Part shown: piece by piece, positions 55,653 to 64,000 of the stretch
How the letters are laid out: each line of letters begins with the position of its first letter
Numbering within the stretch: the first letter of the stretch is position 1
DNA from: G963664835 sp963664835
GTDB taxonomy: Bacteria; Chloroflexota; UBA6077; FW602-bin22; JBCLEL01
Direction: 5' to 3'
NCBI GenBank assembly: GCA_963664835.2
Contig: CAXXUG010000012.1
Coordinates: 62,001-126,000, forward strand
DNA: 64,000 nt
Notes under the pieces: generated by a model
Told to the model about the DNA's origin: nothing
The model's database searches: none
What the model saw: the letters and a program-made list of their open reading frames with translations, nothing else
Made by a program: the position numbers and the translations under genes

Positions 55653-57062
55653 ATGGTAAAAGTCACGGCCGAAAACCTGCCGGACTGCCAAGTTCAACTT
55701 ACAATCGAGGTTGAGCCGGAGCGCGTGCGGAAGTCATTTGACGCTAGTTTTCGACAAATGTCCAACTCAATTAATGTGCCTGGTTTTCGACGCGGTAAGG
55801 CGCCCCGTGTGCTGCTGGAACGCTACGTCGGCGGTGATGTAGTCCGGCGCGACAGCTTCGACCGGCTCGCCAGCGAGGTTTTCGTAGAGGCCGTGGAACA
55901 GGCTGGCGTATCGCCTATTTTCCGGCCGGAGTTCTCGTACGATCCCAACTACGAGACAGGTTCTCCATTGACTATCAGCACCACCATTGAAGTCGAGCCC
56001 AAGGTCGAGTTGGGCGACTATGATGGTATCCGCCTGCCCCCCGTTGCCGTCGGGGTCACCGATCAACAGGTTGATGAGTCCCTCGAGCGGCTTCGAGAAG
56101 GCTACTCGAAATTCGAGACGCTTGACCGAGAGGCCAAAGAGGACGATTTTGTAAGATTTGACGTCAGGGGAACCGTAGGACAGGTGACTCGCCTATTTGG
56201 TCCCCAAGGTGAGTCCCTGGTGCAAACCGGCGAGGGCCGGGTGGTCTACGACGAGAAGAATCATATGCACCCGCTGCGGAAGAGGGTTCGTGACGAGTTC
56301 GCACCTGGATTCTATGCCGAACTGATCGGGATGAAGGCCGGCTCGTCCAAGCGATTCCAGCTGTCTCTTCCAGAGGATCATGAGGACAAGGAGTTGGCTT
56401 CAAAGGCTATCGACTTCGAGGTAAATCTCCACGAAGTTAGTGAAAGAACAATGCCCGAGTTGAATGACGAATTCGCAAGCCAATTTCCTGGGGTAGAGAG
56501 TTTGGACGAGTTGCGTGAGCAGATCAGGGAGGGGAGCCAGGCTCGAATTGAAGCGGAGGCTCGGGAATCCTACCGTAACTCCCTGGTCGATGCCTTGATT
56601 GAGACTTCGGTTGTCGAAGTGCCCCCTTCTATGGTAGAGCGTCAGACCGATCGCGAGTTGGAGTCCTTCAAGGAGGCTCTTCGTAGCAGAGGCCAATCCT
56701 ACGACAAGTACCTTTCAGAATCTCAGCGCACCGATGACAACGTTCGAAAGGATGCCCGAGAACGGGCAGACCATATGTTGAAGTCTTCACTTGCGCTCGA
56801 ATCGCTCGCCGAGGCGGAGAATATCGAGGTCAGCGAGGACGAAGTTGACGCAGAAATCAAAAGGCAGGCCAGCCGATATCCGGAAAGGCTTCGCGAGTAT
56901 TTCGAAGATCGCATGAACCGTGGCGATGGGCGCAGCGACATCTCCTTCCGACTCAGGATCGAAAAGGGAGTCGATAGGCTGGCCGAGATCGCAACGGGCT
57001 TGGATTCCGAGCCCGCGCCAAAGATTGCCGTTGACGATGAGCCTGAGGAACGGGACGAATGA
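55653..57062 (+). CDS. tig: Trigger factor
   Basis: 469 residues. The N-terminal ribosome-binding signature is VPGFRRGKAPR. The peptidyl-prolyl isomerase domain follows (residues about 160-250, VRFDVRGTVGQVTR) and then the helical chaperone arms (VEVPPSMVERQTDRELESFK). An acidic tail ends the protein. It binds nascent chains at the ribosome exit. First of the conserved tig-clpP-clpX order. Start ATG 55653 with GGGAGC upstream. Confidence 0.97.
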   Translation: MVKVTAENLPDCQVQLTIEVEPERVRKSFDASFRQMSNSINVPGFRRGKAPRVLLERYVGGDVVRRDSFDRLASEVFVEAVEQAGVSPIFRPEFSYDPNYETGSPLTISTTIEVEPKVELGDYDGIRLPPVAVGVTDQQVDESLERLREGYSKFETLDREAKEDDFVRFDVRGTVGQVTRLFGPQGESLVQTGEGRVVYDEKNHMHPLRKRVRDEFAPGFYAELIGMKAGSSKRFQLSLPEDHEDKELASKAIDFEVNLHEVSERTMPELNDEFASQFPGVESLDELREQIREGSQARIEAEARESYRNSLVDALIETSVVEVPPSMVERQTDRELESFKEALRSRGQSYDKYLSESQRTDDNVRKDARERADHMLKSSLALESLAEAENIEVSEDEVDAEIKRQASRYPERLREYFEDRMNRGDGRSDISFRLRIEKGVDRLAEIATGLDSEPAPKIAVDDEPEERDE

Positions 57063-57274
57063 GCATCGGATGATCTGGAATTATGCTCCCGGCGCGTCGA
57101 CGACGCGGTCCACGATCGGTCCATTTGTCGAGACTGGCTGTCCGCCCGAATCAATAACTATAAGCTTACTTTCAAGGTCTTTGCCGTTAAGCCAGTCTGT
57201 AGTCGCACGGAGTAACATCGGATCCAAGGATTCCAAGTAGTCAGATAATAAGAACGCGCCGCCAGGAGTTTGAA

Positions 57275-57904
57275 ATGGGTCTAGCCCTTCCACCCGAAAA
57301 CATCGTACCGATGGTCATAGAGAACACTGGTCGAGTCGAGCGCGCATTCGACATTTATTCCCTATTGCTGCGAGAGCGGATCATCTTTCTTGGAACCCCG
57401 ATCGACGATCAGGTGGCCAATCTGATCGTCGCGCAGCTCCTTTATCTCTACAGGGAGGATCCGGACAAGGAAATCTATCTCTACATCAATTCACCTGGTG
57501 GCGTCATCTCGGCCGGCCTCGCCGTATACGACACGATGAAATACGTTGGTACAGACATCGTGACAATTTGCCTTGGTGTGGCCGCTAGCTTCGCGACCAT
57601 AATCCTGTCCTCCGGCACTAAGGGAAAGCGATTCGCCCTTCCACACTCAACAGTGCACATGCACCAACCTCTCGGAGGTGCGCGTGGACAGGCTACGGAC
57701 ATTGAAATTCACGCGCGAGAAATCTTGCGGCTCCGCGGTCTGCTCAACCGCATCTTGGCGGACAACACTGGCCAATCCGTAGAGAAGATCGGTCAGGATG
57801 CGGACCGGGACTTCTTCTTGGACGCAAACCAAGCGCTGGAATACGGACTAATAGACGAGGTCCTGGCGACTGCACCTAAGTCGACAGTCGGATCCGTAGG
57901 ATAG
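57275..57904 (+). CDS. clpP: ATP-dependent Clp protease proteolytic subunit
   Basis: 209 residues. The catalytic Ser is in CLGVAASFATIILSSG, the His in STVHMHQPLGG and the Asp in GQDADRDFFLDANQALEYGL. LYINSPGGVISAGLAVYDTM is the conserved oligomer-interface region. The usual GxAASMGA around the Ser is replaced by GVAASFAT. Forms the tetradecameric protease chamber; ClpX is encoded 23 bp downstream. Confidence 0.97.
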   Translation: MGLALPPENIVPMVIENTGRVERAFDIYSLLLRERIIFLGTPIDDQVANLIVAQLLYLYREDPDKEIYLYINSPGGVISAGLAVYDTMKYVGTDIVTICLGVAASFATIILSSGTKGKRFALPHSTVHMHQPLGGARGQATDIEIHAREILRLRGLLNRILADNTGQSVEKIGQDADRDFFLDANQALEYGLIDEVLATAPKSTVGSVG

Positions 57905-57927
57905 GCACAGGAGAGGACTGACTCTTA

Positions 57928-59244
57928 ATGGCTCGGTCGCGTGGTGGTGGAAGCGGTCAAGGCGAGTACAACTGCTCGTTCTGTGGCAAAGACCAAGAGA
58001 GTGTTAAGCGCCTGATCGCCGGCCCCGGTTCGGTCTATATCTGCGACGGGTGCGTCGAGTTGTGCCGCGAGATCATCGACGAAGAGCAGGCCGAGCAAAC
58101 CCCATCCGCCAAGACCAAACCGCGCATTTCCAAGGTGCCCTCACCGGAACGCATAGTCTCGCTGCTCAACCAATACGTGGTTGGACAAGAGCGGGCGAAG
58201 AAGGTCCTGGCGGTCGCCGTCTATAACCACTACAAGCGGGTTAATGCCGGCAACCGGCTCGACGGGGTCGATCTGGAAAAAAGCAATATCATGATGATTG
58301 GCCCTACCGGCTGCGGCAAGACACTGCTCGCCCAAACCCTTGCCCGGATTCTAGACGTGCCATTCTGCATTGCCGACGCTACGGCTTTGACAGAGGCCGG
58401 CTACGTCGGCGAGGACGTTGAAAATATTCTCTTGCGTCTGATCCAGGCGGCCGAGTTCGACGTCAGCCGGGCCGAGCACGGTATCGTGTACATCGACGAG
58501 ATCGACAAGATCTCGCGCAAAGGTGACAACCCGTCGATCACAAGGGACGTATCCGGCGAGGGCGTGCAGCAGGCGCTGCTCAAGATCATCGAAGGCACAA
58601 CAGCCAATGTTCCCCCCCAGGGCGGACGCAAGCATCCTCACCAGGAATTTATCCAGATAAACACCAGCAACGTCCTGTTCATCTGTGGCGGCGCATTTGA
58701 GAATTTGGACAAGATTGTTGGAGATCGCATAGGCGCCAAGTCGTCCATGGGGTTCCGGTCCAGTTCTCATTCATCTCTAGATCCCGAAAAGGCGTCCGCG
58801 GAGATTCTGCACTCGGTTAGCGGAGACGATCTCCTCAAGTACGGTCTCATACCCGAGTTCATCGGACGATTACCCGTGGTGGTGAATATCGATCCCTTGG
58901 ATAAGTCGGCGTTGGTCCGAATACTGACAGAACCCAAGAACTCGCTCGTACGTCAGTATCAGAAACTAATGTCGCTCGACGCCGTTGAGTTGGTCTTTAC
59001 CGATGACGCCTTGGAGGCGGCCGCCGAACGAGCTCTCGATTTCAAAACCGGGGCCCGAGGGTTGCGGACAGTGATCGAGGAACGGTTGCTTGACGTCATG
59101 TTCTACATCCCATCACGCGACGACGTTCAGAAGTGCATTATCAACGCCGAGACCATTCGCAACAATCAGCAGCCGCTACTCGTGAGTCACGCCGGCCAGG
59201 TGATCGAAGGCGCTCAGTTGAGCGATCGGCCGGCTAGCGCGTAG
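57928..59244 (+). CDS. clpX: ATP-dependent Clp protease ATP-binding subunit ClpX
   Basis: 438 residues. N-terminal zinc finger CSFCGKDQESVKRLIAGPG with a second pair CDGCVELC. AAA motor: MMIGPTGCGKTLLAQTLAR (Walker A), VYIDEIDKI (Walker B), and IPEFIGRLPVVV. The IGF-type ClpP-contact loop is represented near residues 260-275 in a modified form (MGFRSSSHSS). Unfolds substrates and feeds them to ClpP. Confidence 0.98.
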   Translation: MARSRGGGSGQGEYNCSFCGKDQESVKRLIAGPGSVYICDGCVELCREIIDEEQAEQTPSAKTKPRISKVPSPERIVSLLNQYVVGQERAKKVLAVAVYNHYKRVNAGNRLDGVDLEKSNIMMIGPTGCGKTLLAQTLARILDVPFCIADATALTEAGYVGEDVENILLRLIQAAEFDVSRAEHGIVYIDEIDKISRKGDNPSITRDVSGEGVQQALLKIIEGTTANVPPQGGRKHPHQEFIQINTSNVLFICGGAFENLDKIVGDRIGAKSSMGFRSSSHSSLDPEKASAEILHSVSGDDLLKYGLIPEFIGRLPVVVNIDPLDKSALVRILTEPKNSLVRQYQKLMSLDAVELVFTDDALEAAAERALDFKTGARGLRTVIEERLLDVMFYIPSRDDVQKCIINAETIRNNQQPLLVSHAGQVIEGAQLSDRPASA

Positions 59245-59282
59245 CGATCGGTACCGAAATAGCAGGCACCAGTCGTGCCGAC

Positions 59283-59320
59283 TACCAAATTCGTCATTCC
59301 GGCGAAAGCCGGAATCCAGG
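59283..59320. repeat. Fragment of repeat family A (inverted-repeat block)
   Basis: TTCGTCATTCCGGCGAAAGC followed by CGGAATCCAGGAG matches the first block of the family A copy at 18318. It folds as a hairpin with ATTCCGGC..GCCGGAAT. Lies between clpX and the cupin gene. Confidence 0.65.
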
Positions 59321-59409
59321 AGCGGAGGAGGGGGCGGTGCCAGTTTTCATGCGCCGGTGTAGCAGTGGACACCGGGATGAATCATTACTAGAAAAGGTGG
59401 TATCACTCA

Positions 59410-59748
59410 ATGTCTGAACAACCCAAGCTAGTAACCTCATCAGAATGTCAGCAGATTGAGCTATGGCCCGGTGTGCTCAGACGCACAATGTGTTGGGGAG
59501 ACCGAATGCTGGTGGCAGAGATCACCCTGGCCAAGGGCTCGGAAGTTCCGGCTCACTCCCACATGCACGAGCAGGTAGGGTACGTCGCGAGCGGCCGGCT
59601 CGAGTGGACGGTCGACGGTAAGACCACGATTCTGAGCGCCGGCGACGGCTACTCCATTCCTGGCAACGTGACGCACGCCGTGCGTGTACTGGAAGACTCC
59701 GTAGCGATTGACATCTTTTCGCCGGTGCGAGAAGAGTACAAGGCCTAA
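59410..59748 (+). CDS. Cupin-domain protein
   Basis: 112 residues, a single small cupin barrel. Motif 1 is GSEVPAHSHMHEQVGYVASG with His-His-Glu metal ligands; motif 2 is GDGYSIPGNVTHAVRVL with the last His. Small stand-alone cupins bind a metal and often act in sugar or aromatic metabolism, or as sensors. No functional partner nearby. Confidence 0.88.
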   Translation: MSEQPKLVTSSECQQIELWPGVLRRTMCWGDRMLVAEITLAKGSEVPAHSHMHEQVGYVASGRLEWTVDGKTTILSAGDGYSIPGNVTHAVRVLEDSVAIDIFSPVREEYKA

Positions 59749-59853
59749 CCGGCCCACGGGCATCGGTCTCTTCCGCGCGGATTAGCGTCTGAGTCTTGCG
59801 CCGGCGCCGCCGGATCGTCACCCGCACATGCCCTGAACCACCCTGGTGCCCGG

Positions 59854-60261
59854 TCAGGCCTCCTGCCGGCCGGACCGCCACAGCGCGATGGCTTCAAAAG
59901 CCAGAATCACGATCGCCAAGGCAGTCAGGTGCCCCCACAATCCGGCCGTGGCGTCATGGTCCGGGGCCATCTTGTCCGCGTATTGCATCAGGAAGCGCAC
60001 CCATATGACGGCCACTACACCGGTTACGACGTCGCGCGGCCACTGGGCGAGGTGACTGCCGCCTCCTCCGCGGATCCGCAATGAATCAGCCACATTGACC
60101 AGGATATTGAGGCCGATAACAATCAACGCCAGAGGATCGGCGAAGTAGTCCCAGATGAACTGGCTTGCCTCTTTGTTGTACGGATAGTAGAGCTCATTGA
60201 GCAGGACGACGCCTGCGGTGATCCCGCCCAAGACTGCTAACGTTTTGCGCCACGAACTCAT
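59854..60261 (-). CDS. Four-helix membrane protein of unknown function
   Basis: 135 residues from ATG 60261, chosen because CAGGAGGCAGG lies immediately upstream; an ATG 75 bp further up would add residues without a hydrophobic start. Segments LAVLGGITAGVVLLNEL, PLALIVIGLNILVNVAD, VVTGVVAVIWVRFLMQ and LTALAIVILAFEAIALW are membrane helices. No family recognised. Confidence 0.65.
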   Translation of the reverse strand: MSSWRKTLAVLGGITAGVVLLNELYYPYNKEASQFIWDYFADPLALIVIGLNILVNVADSLRIRGGGGSHLAQWPRDVVTGVVAVIWVRFLMQYADKMAPDHDATAGLWGHLTALAIVILAFEAIALWRSGRQEA

Positions 60262-60369
60262 ATTCCTGCCTCCTGGTGCTTTCGGTCTGGTTACGGCCGA
60301 GTCTCCCGCTTCAGTCGCGTCTGATTCTAGACCCACTCGGCCTGCAGAGCAGGATCCACTCCATGGAGA

Positions 60370-62256
60370 TTACCAAAGAACCAACGGCGCGGCCGAGAAT
60401 CGCTGGATGGTCTTCATAGGAGCTGGGCCAGCATTCTTAAGATGATTCCGCCGATAGATCGGGTATATGCCCGGTGAATCGTCGCGCGGTGAAATGTCCA
60501 CCAGGGTATTGCCCCGGAAGCGGCACGAATATGTTGTCTCGGAACGCCAGGCCCGGGCGAGTGCCGTGTAGCTAATGGTCTCTTCCGCTACCGGGAACTG
60601 AAGCGTAATCCGATCGCCCGGCTTCAGTTCGTCTACGACCACATAGTTCCCAGCCCAGAACGGCCTTCTCGTTTGGTCGTTGACATCCAGACGCAGTTCG
60701 CGCCGATCGATCCAAGACGAGATTCGGATAGAAACCCGCTGAGCGGTCTTGTTCTTGATAACTGTTTTGCCCTCGAAGGGCAGATAGCTGTCTACGTCCA
60801 ACCAGGGCGAGGCGCGGTTCAACAATAGATTCACCTGTGCGTTCTTGCCGTCACTGCAGCGAACAATCCCCTCCCAGGCGTAGTACAAACCCTGGGTGCC
60901 GTTGCCTGTGCAACACTGCATCACCCAGGGACGGTGGATCGAGGTCACGCCTGTCCAGCCGGCGAATGTCCCCAGAGTCCGCTCGATGACGTTCTCCGAA
61001 ACCTCTTGACCGGGGAAAATGGTGGTTGGCTCATATCCGGCGATATGGTGCATATCCCATTGCGCGCCAGGCGGTCGCGCGGGACCGGCTTCCGATGCCT
61101 TGGTCAGCAACTCCGCATCGCTGAACTGCGCCTCGATCAGGTGGTTTCTGACTACACAGTCGACATCGTCCCAGAAGTCGCCGACGCCGGCGTCGCTCAG
61201 CCGGATGCCCAGCGCAACCCAGTCCCCTAGGTAGCAGCCCTCGGTCCCACCAAAGCCGATTTCAAATGACTTTGGACCTGAGGTAGGCGCCCAGCCTATG
61301 CGGGGAATCGCGAACATACGGGAATACTCATAGCTACGACGCACGAACTCCTTCAGACGCTCGTCGTTTGTGTGGGTTGCGTACTCCAGCACACCTCGCA
61401 GCACGATTGCTCTCGCGTGAAAATGAGAGTCGAAGTGGCCCTGCTCTCCGCCGGCAACGAGCACCGGATCCGGATCGCCCTGCCAGAACCTCGGTTTGGT
61501 AGCGAATTTGGTCAGCTTGCCGGCCAACTCCAATGCAAGTTCGTCTCCACTCATCGCGTACCAACGGGACAACCCCTGTATCTGATGACCCTGGTACGCT
61601 GTTGCCGATCCCTCGCCCCCCTCGTCCTCGGCCAATGGCTCGTCGGTGCTGCGCCAGCCTGACTTTGGGTACGTGAACGCCTCGCCGTAGCCTCCATCGG
61701 GATAGTAGGCATAGTCCTCCTTGTGAATGGCGATCTTGTCCAACCCTCGAACCAACGCCCGAATTCGATCTTCCCATCCGGGGCCGCCGTCCCGTTCAAG
61801 CCAAGTCACCAGTGCCCGGAGCATGCGACCATTTCCCGCTACATTGGCGAAATCTTCGGTTGACTGCTCATACCCACGATGACCCAACGCGTGCCAGGGC
61901 CGGCTCTCACTGAAGGAAGCGTAGTATAGGCCGTCGTCCGCCGAGAGGCGGCCCACCAACGCCTCCATCAGACCGTGCTCCGCATCGGCATAAAGATCGC
62001 TGCCGCAGGCGACTCGCAATAGCGGAAACGACTCGGCAAACTTGGGTTCGTTGGTCGGATCGTACCCCCAATGAAACATATAGGGCGGGTTAGTACAGTA
62101 GCGAATGAAGAAGTACATCTCGTAGTCCAGGTCGGGATCCAATGATCCCCCGATGCCATTCAGCGCAAGCTCGGCACGGTCAGCCAAGTCTAGAGTATCT
62201 GGTACGTCCGCTTGATACCTTGCTCCCTCGATCTTCGGTTTCTGGACAGTTATCAT
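60370..62256 (-). CDS. GH127-like glycoside hydrolase (beta-L-arabinofuranosidase family)
   Basis: 628 residues: an alpha/alpha-toroid catalytic part followed by beta-rich segments. E339 and C341 (TEGCYLGDW) and C448-C449 (MQCCTGNGTQG) match in kind and spacing the Glu338, Cys340 and Cys417-Cys418 zinc site of Bifidobacterium HypBA1, where a Cys is the nucleophile. The typical DUF1680 tail follows (RVSIRISSWIDRRELRLDVN). No signal peptide is seen, so it probably works in the cytoplasm. The substrate sugar is inferred only loosely. It lies alone, 5.5 kb from the sugar ABC importer. Confidence 0.8.
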   Translation of the reverse strand: MITVQKPKIEGARYQADVPDTLDLADRAELALNGIGGSLDPDLDYEMYFFIRYCTNPPYMFHWGYDPTNEPKFAESFPLLRVACGSDLYADAEHGLMEALVGRLSADDGLYYASFSESRPWHALGHRGYEQSTEDFANVAGNGRMLRALVTWLERDGGPGWEDRIRALVRGLDKIAIHKEDYAYYPDGGYGEAFTYPKSGWRSTDEPLAEDEGGEGSATAYQGHQIQGLSRWYAMSGDELALELAGKLTKFATKPRFWQGDPDPVLVAGGEQGHFDSHFHARAIVLRGVLEYATHTNDERLKEFVRRSYEYSRMFAIPRIGWAPTSGPKSFEIGFGGTEGCYLGDWVALGIRLSDAGVGDFWDDVDCVVRNHLIEAQFSDAELLTKASEAGPARPPGAQWDMHHIAGYEPTTIFPGQEVSENVIERTLGTFAGWTGVTSIHRPWVMQCCTGNGTQGLYYAWEGIVRCSDGKNAQVNLLLNRASPWLDVDSYLPFEGKTVIKNKTAQRVSIRISSWIDRRELRLDVNDQTRRPFWAGNYVVVDELKPGDRITLQFPVAEETISYTALARAWRSETTYSCRFRGNTLVDISPRDDSPGIYPIYRRNHLKNAGPAPMKTIQRFSAAPLVLW

Positions 62257-62500
62257 TCGGCTCCTCTCGGAAGTTAGATCGCCTTGGTGGCGCGTTAACT
62301 GCTGATACGAATGCCTACCTGAGAATTAAAACGGAACCCCATTTAACCTGCGTCGAAACTTGGAAAGTGGTCGCGTTCGTGTCTCACCCTTTCCGGCCCC
62401 CCTGATCTCATCGTCGTGCGCCCAGACGTTGGGTCAGGCTTGGTTTGGTGCGCCGGCGAACAGCCGGAGCTGCCTTGCGGCCCAGAGCCGACGCCTCCGC

Positions 62501-62977
62501 TCAGATGGTTTCTTGCCAGTCGGAGATAATCTTCTCGTCGTGATCGAACGCCATTTCAGGGAGTTCGTTCGGCAAGAAGTATCCGACCTCTTGGACCTCT
62601 TGTCCGGCCATCGGTTCCCCAGTCACTGCCGACGCCGCGTAAACGATGAAGACCACCGGCCTCTTCGGGTTATCGTAAACGCCAATCAACGGCCCAATCT
62701 CCACCTCTAGGCCGGTCTCTTCTCGCACTTCGCGGCGAGCCGCTTCCGTCAGTGCCTCGCCGACATCGACATATCCCGATGGGAAACTCCACCGACCGCG
62801 GCCGGGCTCAATATCGCGCCGGTTCAGTAGAATCGCACCTCTCTGCGAAATAATGACGCCGACGGCTACTTTCGGACCGGTATAGTGAATGAACCCACAA
62901 GAGTTGCAATGGGGTCGCAAATGCCTCTCGATTAGTCGCTCAATGAGAGGGTTAGCGCACCTGGGACAGAATTTCAT
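62501..62977 (-). CDS. NUDIX hydrolase with N-terminal zinc ribbon
   Basis: 158 residues. An N-terminal CPRC..CNSC zinc ribbon precedes the Nudix box GYVDVGEALTEAARREVREE followed by TGLEVE. The zinc ribbon resembles that of NudC-type NADH pyrophosphatases, but the following 50-residue segment is shorter. It would hydrolyse a nucleoside diphosphate-linked compound. Confidence 0.92.
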   Translation of the reverse strand: MKFCPRCANPLIERLIERHLRPHCNSCGFIHYTGPKVAVGVIISQRGAILLNRRDIEPGRGRWSFPSGYVDVGEALTEAARREVREETGLEVEIGPLIGVYDNPKRPVVFIVYAASAVTGEPMAGQEVQEVGYFLPNELPEMAFDHDEKIISDWQETI

Positions 62978-63235
62978 CTAACGGCGCATTCGGGGTGCAG
63001 AATATCCGAGCATCAACGCGTTTGATTCTAAGGATGCCCGGAGCCGCAAGTCAATAGCCTCGCAACAACCCATCCTAACCGGGAACCGCTCTCCGACCCT
63101 TACGCTGGACTCAAGCTAAGTTTGCCCAGGATCTCTTCGTCGTCCTCCCACCGGCGGATCCATCGGTCATTGCTGTCCCAACAACCGGCGATTAAGGTCG
63201 CCAGCACCAGAGATGCACCACTCGGGACCGAATTC
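62978..63235. other. Intergenic region before the SAM riboswitch
   Basis: No gene recognised. Ends in the promoter described next. Confidence 0.4.
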
Positions 63236-63265
63236 TTGACATCGCCGTATAGGATTTGATATCTT
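63236..63265 (+). promoter_or_regulatory. Promoter of the SAM-riboswitch transcript
   Basis: TTGACA at 63236-63241 is a perfect -35 box. The best -10 at 18 bp spacing is TATCTT (63260-63265). The riboswitch starts about 25 bp downstream. Confidence 0.6.
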
Positions 63266-63290
63266 CTTGCCAAATTGAATAGGCCCAGCT

Positions 63291-63391
63291 CTTATCCAGA
63301 GAGGTGGAGGGAACCGGCCCTGTGAAGCCCGGCAACCAGTGGTTATTCCGCCAGGTGCCAACTCCGGCAGGCCAAGTGTCTGCGAGATAAG
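63291..63391 (+). ncRNA. SAM-I (S-box) riboswitch
   Basis: The aptamer begins CTTATCCAGAGAGGTGGAGG and closes with GAGATAAG, which pair as P1. The conserved core GGCCCTGTGAAGCCCGGCAA and GGTGCCAACTCC are in place. S-box RNAs bind S-adenosylmethionine and normally switch off the downstream operon. Here the gene controlled is threonine synthase. Confidence 0.95.
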
Positions 63392-63408
63392 GGGGAGCCC
63401 GATTTCAG

Positions 63409-63436
63409 GCCCCTGTCTCAGCAGGGGTATATTTTT
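63409..63436 (+). terminator. Riboswitch-controlled intrinsic terminator
   Basis: CCCCTG (63410) pairs with CAGGGG (63422) around TCTCAG, followed by TATATTTTT. GGGGGAG just behind the aptamer could pair with the 5' arm to form the anti-terminator. The layout indicates transcriptional control. Confidence 0.75.
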
Positions 63437-63597
63437 GCCCCTTGCCAGCCGCCGGCTAGCGCCGCGCTTAGCGAATGCCACCCGATTGCATTCCGCTTCG
63501 CTCAACGGCTAGTTTGCTTTACAGTCTTGAACGGTTTATCCATCGCTCATCGGGGATGGAGCAAATCATCCCACGCCAATCGTAGGAGTGTAGCCAG

Positions 63598-64000
63598 ATG
63601 AGCTTTGCAACCGGCCTAGAGTGTCGCGAGTGCGGACGCATTTACCCAATTGAGCCAAACCACGTATGCGAGTTTTGCTTTGGCCCTCTCGAAGTCGCCT
63701 ACGACTATGACGGAATCCGATCTGTCGTAACACGCGAAAAAATCGCCGCCGGCCCGCCGACGATCTGGCGTTATCGCGACTTTCTTCCGATTGATGGTGA
63801 ACGCGTTGTGGATATCGGCGCCGGCTACACTCCGCTCATCAAGGCTGTGAACTTGGGCAAAGCTCTTGGTCTGGAAAATCTCTATCTGAAAAACGACTGC
63901 GTAAATCCCAGCTACTCGTTCAAGGACAGGGTGGTATCGGTAGCTAGCTCAAAGGCCCTTGAGTTTGGCTTCGACACCCTCTCCTGCGCCTCGACCGGCA
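63598..64000 (+). CDS. thrC: Threonine synthase, cut by the window end
   Basis: The first 134 residues. A zinc-ribbon-like start (CRECGRIYPIEPNHVCEFC) precedes the PLP fold; the PLP lysine is in NPSYSFKDRVVSVA and the following SCASTGN is the phosphate-binding start. This two-part form is the long type II-like threonine synthase found in Chloroflexota. ATG 63598 has TAGGAG upstream. It lies about 160 bp behind the riboswitch terminator. Confidence 0.92.
   Translation, partial: MSFATGLECRECGRIYPIEPNHVCEFCFGPLEVAYDYDGIRSVVTREKIAAGPPTIWRYRDFLPIDGERVVDIGAGYTPLIKAVNLGKALGLENLYLKNDCVNPSYSFKDRVVSVASSKALEFGFDTLSCASTG

Overview
The window looks like a piece of a Chloroflexota genome, probably of the Dehalococcoidia/SAR202 type. 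A complete 16S rRNA gene is present. The ABC solute-binding protein carries the long Val/Glu/Lys-rich linker behind its lipobox that is typical of Chloroflexota. Two phytanoyl-CoA-dioxygenase-family proteins, a CaiB/BaiF CoA-transferase, a LarA-family protein and a GH127-like hydrolase fit the catabolic repertoire of that group. The lineage is an inference; nothing was searched. GC content is high and the palindrome GCCGGC is conspicuously common in most genes.

Layout. 1-6.4 kb is mobile and accessory: a transposase cut by the window edge, an IS110 element inserted in a HAD hydrolase gene, a CoA-transferase, a MITE copy and a VapBC-type module. 6.4-11.7 kb holds a possible structured RNA, a 5'-eroded glycerophosphodiesterase, a crotonase, a gamma-carbonic anhydrase, an M29-like aminopeptidase and a second toxin-antitoxin pair. 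11.9-15.3 kb carries a large SNF2/RapA-like helicase coupled to a small upstream ORF. 15.5-28.8 kb is metabolic (two PhyH proteins, aspartate kinase, LarA, SDR plus epimerase, PncC) with one two-domain M16 peptidase destroyed by frameshifts. 27-31.4 kb is a housekeeping block read leftwards: initiator tRNA, tilS, hpt, ftsH. 31.4-43.5 kb is accessory again: an IS481 relic, a DUF3179 lipoprotein with an in-frame TGA at a conserved cysteine, a second MITE copy, a four-fold Cache-like protein, an IS66-derived mini-element and an NCS2 permease fused to an RsbW-like domain. 43.7-45.7 kb is a 16S rRNA-tRNA-Ile unit with no 23S behind it. 45.9-64 kb is mostly housekeeping and transport: pyrG, an ABC-2 exporter, a sugar ABC importer, tig-clpP-clpX, and a SAM-I riboswitch ahead of threonine synthase.

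The most striking observations are: (1) a DUF3179 gene with TGA replacing the first Cys of a CxxC motif and a SECIS-like hairpin at the right distance, a candidate selenoprotein; (2) an IS110 left end that folds into two internal loops whose strands match the target and the element end, so the bridge RNA and its target can be read directly; (3) a MITE family with two nearly identical copies, both with target duplications; (4) an 80-nt three-way junction with complementary loops in an intergenic region; (5) an unlinked 16S-tRNA-Ile operon with a 27-bp processing stem. No CRISPR array was seen.
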